A stretch of 64,000 nucleotides of DNA from Halopelagius inordinatus (lineage in GTDB: Archaea; Halobacteriota; Halobacteria; Halobacteriales; Haloferacaceae), in assembly GCF_900113245.1 (NCBI RefSeq), contig NZ_FOOQ01000001.1, positions 1-64,000 on the forward strand, in the 5' to 3' direction. Within the stretch, counting starts at the first letter, position 1. Every line of letters starts with the position of its first letter. Shown here piece after piece: positions 59,801 through 64,000 of this stretch. The notes beneath the pieces were generated by a model, which was not told where the DNA came from, did not search any database, and worked only from the letters and a program-made list of their open reading frames with translations. The position numbers and the translations under genes are program-made.

Positions 59801-61939
59801 GGCGACGTGTTCGTACCGTCCCTCGACGACTCCGGTGGGGAGGTTCTGAAGCCGGTCGAAGCCGTCTCGAAACACCCCGCGCCGGACCACATGGTCCGTA
59901 TCGAGACGCGGGGTGGGCGGGAGTTGACCGTGACGCCGGACCACGAGGTACACGTGTTCGACGGTGACGGTATCCGCTCGAAGCGGGCCTCCGCGTTGAC
60001 GACCGAAGACCACGCCATCACGCCCGAACATCTAACTGCGGTCGACGCGAGCCACGAGACTCCCGAGTTCGACCTTCTCGACGAGTTCCTCTCGCTCGAC
60101 GAATTCCCGGCCGACAGACTCACCATTCGCGGTCTGGACAAAGACGTGCTGTACGACCTATTCGAGAGCGCTCTCTCCGACGAGTGGGACGGTACGTTCT
60201 ATCCGCTTCAGAGTACTGCTGACTATCTTGGACTGACGAAAAAGGGGCTCAGCAACTACCTCTATCGGGAGAGTATCCCCGTCTCGATTCTGGCTGAACT
60301 GTTCGAAACGCGAGAGGAACTCCTCTCGCAAATCCCGGACGACGTTCAACTCGGGATGAAACGCGACCGTACCGCTATCGACAGGCGTGTGGTCGTGGAC
60401 GAAAACGCCGCCACTCTGCTCGGCTACTATGCCGCAGAAGGATTTGCACGGGAACAACAGACGCCGAAAGGGGCCGTCCACCAGACGACCATCTGCGGTA
60501 CGGAAGCGGAAGCTCGCGGCTTCTTCGTGGAGACGCTCGAAGATACGTTCGGTGTCGAACCGTACCGCGAAAACGAGGCAAAAGTCACGGTCTCCGGGCG
60601 TCTGCTGAGGACGTTCTTCGATACCGTTCTCGATGCCGGTGTATTCGCGGACGAGAAGTGCGTCCCACAGTTCCTCTTCGATTCGTCGGATTCCCTCGTC
60701 GAAGCGTATCTCCGGGGCTACTTCAGCGGGGACGGCTCCGTCGTTTCTAACGCCTTAGAAGTCACTGCGACGACTGTCAGCCCCGAACTCAAAGAAGACA
60801 TCCTCGCGCTACTCACTCGCATAGGAATCGCCGCGAAAGCTGACATCGTAGAACCAACACCTCTGTGCGAGAAATTCCCCGACTACTACGATATCGACGA
60901 TCAGTCGATGTCGGCTCCTTCCTACGTCGTCCACGTCACCTCGTCCGACGCCGCGCGGTTTGCTCGACGAGTCGGGTTCCATCTAACGCGGAAAGAGCAG
61001 CAGCTTCGGTCCCAGTTGGACTCCGTCTCACCGGCCGCTCGACGGGTCTTCGACGGCGGCACCGGGGAGTACTTAGTCGAGTCTATCGACTCAGTGGAAC
61101 ACGTAGTCTCGGATACTGACCACACGTACTGTCTCACTGTCGCGGACACGCACTCGTTAATAGCGAATGACCTGTCGGCAAAGCAATGTGACGGCGACGA
61201 GGACTGCGTGATGCTGCTCATGGACGGTCTTCTCAACTTCTCGAAACAGTTCCTCCCCGACAAGCGCGGCGGACAGATGGACGCGCCCCTCGTGATGTCC
61301 TCGCGCATCGACCCCTCCGAGATAGACGACGAGGCGCACAACATGGACATCGTCCGGCGCTATCCTCGGGAGTTCTACGAGGCGACGCTCTCGATGGCGG
61401 ACCCCGGCGAAGTCGAGGACCTGATCAAACTCGGCGAGGACACCCTCGGCACCGACGACGAGTATCGGGGGTTCGACCACACCCACGACACCACGGACAT
61501 CGCTCTCGGCCCGGACCTCTCGGCGTACAAGACGCTCGGGTCGATGATGGAGAAGATGGACGCGCAGTTGGCCCTCTCGCGGAACCTCCGTTCGGTGGAC
61601 GAAACCGACGTGGCCGAACGCGTCATCGAGTACCACTTCCTGCCTGACCTCATCGGCAACCTCCGCGCGTTCGCCAGACAGGAGACGCGGTGTCTCGACT
61701 GCGGCGAGAAATATCGGAGAATGCCGCTGACCGGCGACTGCCGCGAGTGCGGCGGCCGGGTCAACCTGACCGTCCACCGTGGGTCGGTGAACAAGTACAT
61801 GGACACCGCGATTCGGGTGGCCGAGGAGTTCGGCTGCCGCGACTACACGAAACAGCGACTCGAAGTGCTCGAAAAGAGCCTTGAATCCATCTTCGAGAAC
61901 GACAAGAACAAAGCCTCGAAGATATCGGACTTCATGTAA
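56828..61939 (+). CDS. polD2: DNA polymerase D large subunit (DP2) with intein
   Basis: Catalytic subunit of the replicative DNA polymerase D. The precursor has 1703 residues; after splicing out the 508-residue intein the mature subunit would be 1195 residues. N-terminal region [23 protein letters not shown], an acidic low-complexity insert at about 281-315, zinc-binding clusters [19 protein letters not shown] (about 699) and [10 protein letters not shown]...CREC near the end, and the catalytic [24 protein letters not shown]. The start is a GTG at 56828, 3 nt after the PPC gene stop. Partner of polD1 at 7.2 kb. Confidence 0.96.
   Translation: [1703 protein letters not shown]
59663..61186 (+). 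other. Intein with LAGLIDADG homing endonuclease in DP2
   Basis: Residues 946-1453 of the precursor. The N-terminal splice residue is Cys ([16 protein letters not shown]), followed by splicing blocks [22 protein letters not shown] (blocks B) and a C-terminal [27 protein letters not shown]. The last residue is Gln rather than Asn, and the +1 residue is Cys. Two LAGLIDADG-type motifs, [12 protein letters not shown] and [11 protein letters not shown], are intact, so homing is possible. It is inserted between Asn945 and the CDGDED catalytic motif. Base composition looks slightly less GC-rich than the flanking exteins. Confidence 0.95.
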
Positions 61940-61944
61940 CCCAC

Positions 61945-61985
61945 TTTTTTCGGGGGCGCGCCGCGCCCCCGAAAAACCTGGAGGA
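61945..61985 (+). terminator. Hairpin terminator-like module after polD2
   Basis: TTTTTT, then the perfect stem CGGGGGCGCG-C-CGCGCCCCCG (61951-61971), then AAAAACCTGGAGGAAAAA. It lies a few bases after the polD2 stop. The same architecture and the same AAAAACCTGGAGG tail occur after the helical-protein gene at 26526-26580. Confidence 0.75.
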
Positions 61986-62136
61986 AAAACCGCACTGCCG
62001 AGGGCGAATCGGCTTCTCGCTATCTGACCGTTCTTTCGACTCTCAGTGCCGTCAGTGGACGTTCGACAACCGCGGCGAGTCGCTTCGAGAGATGTCGGCG
62101 AGGAGAGTTATCAGACTGGGGGGCGAACGTCGGTCC

Positions 62137-62442
62137 ATGTCCGAAGAGAAATCGTCCCCGACTATCGGAATGACAGTGTACACAGACGACGGCCGCCCCC
62201 TCGGCAGCATCCGCGGGTTCGACGACGACGGCTTCTACGTCACGACCGAGGACGGTATCGAGGCGATGTCCGTCGAACACGAACGGGCGGGCCACGAGTT
62301 CGGCGAGGCGGAACTCATGTGGCGGTGCACGAACTGCGGCGAGATGGGCGAGTTGGACGACGACGACGACCAACCCCTCCCGGACACCTGTCCGAACTGC
62401 GGGACGGAGAAAGAGAACCTGATGTACTGGACCGAAGACTGA
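62137..62442 (+). CDS. Zinc-ribbon protein with PRC-like N-terminus
   Basis: A 101-residue protein. The N-terminal half (GMTVYTDDGRPLGSIRGFDDDGFYVTTEDGIEAMSVEHERAG) looks like a small PRC-barrel β-domain. The C-terminal half is a zinc ribbon with CTNCGEMGE and DTCPNCGTEKE, typical of a rubredoxin-like haloarchaeal family. The spacer between the Cys pairs is an Asp run. Function unknown. Start ATG at 62137. Confidence 0.78.
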   Translation: MSEEKSSPTIGMTVYTDDGRPLGSIRGFDDDGFYVTTEDGIEAMSVEHERAGHEFGEAELMWRCTNCGEMGELDDDDDQPLPDTCPNCGTEKENLMYWTED

Positions 62443-62524
62443 GGCCGAATCGGTCGTGGACGGAAGAGAGACCCACCGAACAGCATCCAACCGCTTTTTC
62501 CGGTCGGCCGTGGTCGAGTCCGGT

Positions 62525-63421
62525 ATGGAGATTCTCGTCTTCGGCGCGGGCAGTCTCGGCTCTCTCGTCGGCGGCCTGTTGGCGCGCGTCCACGACGTGA
62601 CCCTCGTCGGCCGCGACCCGCACGTCTCGCGGGTTCGCGAGGACGGCCTCCGCGTCACCGGCGCGGAGACGGCCCACACCGCACCGAAGGCGGTCACCGA
62701 CGGCGAGGGACGCGCCGCCGAACTCGCCGTCGTGACGGTGAAGTCGTTCGACACCGCCGAGGCCGCCGAAACGCTCGCGACGGGGTCGTTCGACGCCGTG
62801 CTCTCGCTACAGAACGGCCTGACCGAGGAGACGCTGGCGTCTCGACTCGATTCGACGGTTCTCGCCGGAACTGCGACGTACGGCGCGCGTCTCGCAGAAC
62901 CCGGGCGCGTCGAGTGCACCGGCGTCGGCCGGGTCGTTCTGGGGCCGCGACCCGGCGGCACCCACCCCGCCGCGGAACGCGCCGGCAAGGCGTTCCGCGA
63001 CGCCGGGATTCGAACGCTCGTCGCGACGGACGTCCCCCGCCGACGGTGGGAGAAGTTGGCCGTCAACGCCGGTATCAACGCCGTCACCGCTCTCGCCCGC
63101 GTCGAGAACGGCGCTCTCGCTGACGGTCCGGGCTCGGAGGCGGCCCACCGCGCGGTGCGCGAGACGGTTCGCATCGCCCGCGCCGAGGGCGTCCGCCTCA
63201 CCTACCGCGGCGCGCGCGACGCACTGGAGGAGGTGATTTCGGCTACCGCGGCCAACCGGTCGTCGATGCTTCAAGACGTGGAGTCGGGCCGCCGGACCGA
63301 GGTGGACGCGATTCACGGCGAGATCGTCGAACGCGCCGACCGGCACGGCGTCGACGCGCCGACGAACCGGACGCTCGCGGACCTGGTGGGCGCGTGGGAG
63401 TCCGGCCGCGGCGTCCGGTGA
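62525..63421 (+). CDS. panE: 2-dehydropantoate 2-reductase (ketopantoate reductase)
   Basis: Reduces 2-dehydropantoate with NADPH in coenzyme A synthesis. The 298 residues start MEILVFGAGSLGSLVGGLLA with the GxGxxG nucleotide fold, then VTVKSFDTAEAAETL and LSLQNGLTEETLASRL. The catalytic Lys is in RRRWEKLAVNAGINAVTALARVENG, and the C-terminal SSMLQDVESGRRTEVDAIHG is conserved. ATG at 62525. Transcribed just before the SMR gene (64 nt gap). Confidence 0.9.
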   Translation: MEILVFGAGSLGSLVGGLLARVHDVTLVGRDPHVSRVREDGLRVTGAETAHTAPKAVTDGEGRAAELAVVTVKSFDTAEAAETLATGSFDAVLSLQNGLTEETLASRLDSTVLAGTATYGARLAEPGRVECTGVGRVVLGPRPGGTHPAAERAGKAFRDAGIRTLVATDVPRRRWEKLAVNAGINAVTALARVENGALADGPGSEAAHRAVRETVRIARAEGVRLTYRGARDALEEVISATAANRSSMLQDVESGRRTEVDAIHGEIVERADRHGVDAPTNRTLADLVGAWESGRGVR

Positions 63422-63485
63422 CGCCTCTCCGACCGGGGCGACCGATTCCGTGCCGGTCAAGAGGCCGTCTCTCGAACTGACGCGC

Positions 63486-63812
63486 ATGAACCAACAGACC
63501 GCGTGGCTCGTTCTCCTCGGGGCCGCCTGTTTCGAGACGGTGTGGGCCGTCGGACTGGAGTACGCGGACGGCTTCTCGAACCTCCGCGCGACGGCGGTCG
63601 TCGTCGTCGCTCTCGTCGTGAGCATGGCCGGTCTCGCGAAAGCCGTCGAAATCCTGCCCGTCGGGACGGCCTACGCGGTGTGGACGGGAATCGGTGCGGT
63701 CGGAACCGTCATCCTCGGAATCGTCCTGTTCGGCGAGTCCACGTCGCCCGCCCGTCTGGTCTGTCTGACGGCTATCGTCGCGGGCGTCACCGGACTGCGT
63801 CTGGCGGGCTGA
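63486..63812 (+). CDS. Small multidrug resistance (SugE/Gdx-like) transporter
   Basis: A 108-residue protein with four helices. The N-terminal helix ends WLVLLGAACFETVWAVGLEY with the conserved membrane Glu, and the rest (ATAVVVVALVVSMAGLAKAVEILPVGTAYAVWTGIGAVGTVILGIVLFGE) matches the SMR family. GLEYADGF after helix 1 favours the SugE/guanidinium-export branch over EmrE. Start ATG at 63486. Pumps cationic substrates out with proton exchange. Confidence 0.88.
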   Translation: MNQQTAWLVLLGAACFETVWAVGLEYADGFSNLRATAVVVVALVVSMAGLAKAVEILPVGTAYAVWTGIGAVGTVILGIVLFGESTSPARLVCLTAIVAGVTGLRLAG

Positions 63813-63902
63813 ACGCCGAGGCGCGGTTCGCTCGCCGCGTTCGGTCGCGGTTCGCGCACACTCTCTGTGAACCCTCTCGCCCGAAATAGCGCGTCGAAGA
63901 GG

Positions 63903-64000
63903 ATGGCTTCGGCGGATTCTTATCGCTTCTTCCAGCGACTCCGCGGTGATTCGGCCGCTACGGAGGTCGGCTTACCGACCGAGCCAAGAGTCGTTCGGAA
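63903..64000 (+). CDS. Possible start of a gene running out of the window
   Basis: ATG at 63903, preceded by GAAGAGG as a possible ribosome-binding site, opens a frame (MASADSYRFFQRL then RGDSAATEVGLPT) with no stop before the window ends. About 32 codons are visible, too little to recognise. The coding DNA also holds a 6-4-6 hairpin GGTCGG-CTTA-CCGACC (63965-63980). Could equally be chance. Confidence 0.25.
   Translation, partial: MASADSYRFFQRLRGDSAATEVGLPTEPRVVR

Noticed and set aside
1-64000. Insertion sequences, prophage or integrated plasmid
   Set aside because: No transposase, integrase, capsid or partition genes and no long terminal repeats were seen; the palindromes in the arg region are not accompanied by any transposase.

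Overview
The window is a high-GC haloarchaeal chromosome segment. The proteins are strongly acidic, TATA boxes sit about 26-30 nt upstream of leaderless starts, lipoproteins are twin-arginine exported, and family-D DNA polymerase, Orc1/Cdc6 and HalOD1 proteins are present. As I recall it, gene content and order resemble the oriC1 region of Haloferax volcanii (orc1, sec11, polD1, lysC and tnaA on one side; thiamine transporter, tandem rhodaneses, uvrB, the arg cluster and polD2 along the chromosome). I infer an order Haloferacales genome, not identified to species.

Layout. 1-5 kb: end of a superoxide dismutase gene, a DoxX membrane protein, tRNA-Gln(CTG), IMP cyclohydrolase purO, a YfcE-type phosphodiesterase, a VOC protein and tryptophanase. 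5-16 kb: replication and origin block, with aspartate kinase, DNA polymerase D small subunit, signal peptidase I, orc1, a roughly 1.45-kb gene-free replication origin (AT-rich unwinding region, ORB repeats with G-strings), then the origin-associated genes oapA-oapB-oapC. 16-22 kb: conserved haloarchaeal proteins, a methyltransferase and a thiamine-type ABC importer. 22-33 kb: AI-2E transporter, two tandem-rhodanese sulfurtransferases, a HalOD1 protein, uvrB, a stomatin-like SPFH protein, lipoproteins and a 2'-5' RNA ligase-like protein. 33-41 kb: cytochrome P450, an XPD-type Fe-S helicase, small membrane/lipoproteins, an MFS transporter and three regulators. 41-50 kb: a complete carrier-protein arginine pathway on the minus strand, argG-argH then argW-argX-argC-argB-argD-argE-argF. 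50-56 kb: an intergenic array of hairpins, a CPA2 antiporter with its RCK_C subunit and a polyprenol kinase-like protein in overlapping frames, glycyl-tRNA synthetase and a four-CBS protein. 56-64 kb: a PPC/DUF296 protein, DNA polymerase D large subunit interrupted by a 508-residue intein, a zinc-ribbon protein, ketopantoate reductase, an SMR exporter and possibly the first codons of a further gene.

How it fits together. The origin, the initiator Orc1, both subunits of replicative polymerase D and the Oap proteins lie within 62 kb. The arginine block encodes everything needed to make arginine from glutamate on the ArgW carrier, in two units each with a visible promoter. No insertion sequences, transposases, CRISPR arrays or prophage genes were found.

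Most worth a second look: (i) ORB-like initiator sites outside the origin, one intergenic at 26.7 kb and one inside a transporter gene at 18.5 kb; (ii) four 19-nt, 8-3-8 hairpins of differing sequence at a 22-nt period at 50.5 kb, with related hairpins inside argB and argG; (iii) an ArgW carrier with no zinc-ribbon cysteines; (iv) a Gln-terminated intein exactly in the polymerase D catalytic motif; (v) a repeated terminator-like module at 26.5 and 61.95 kb; (vi) the poorly understood OapABC group at the origin.
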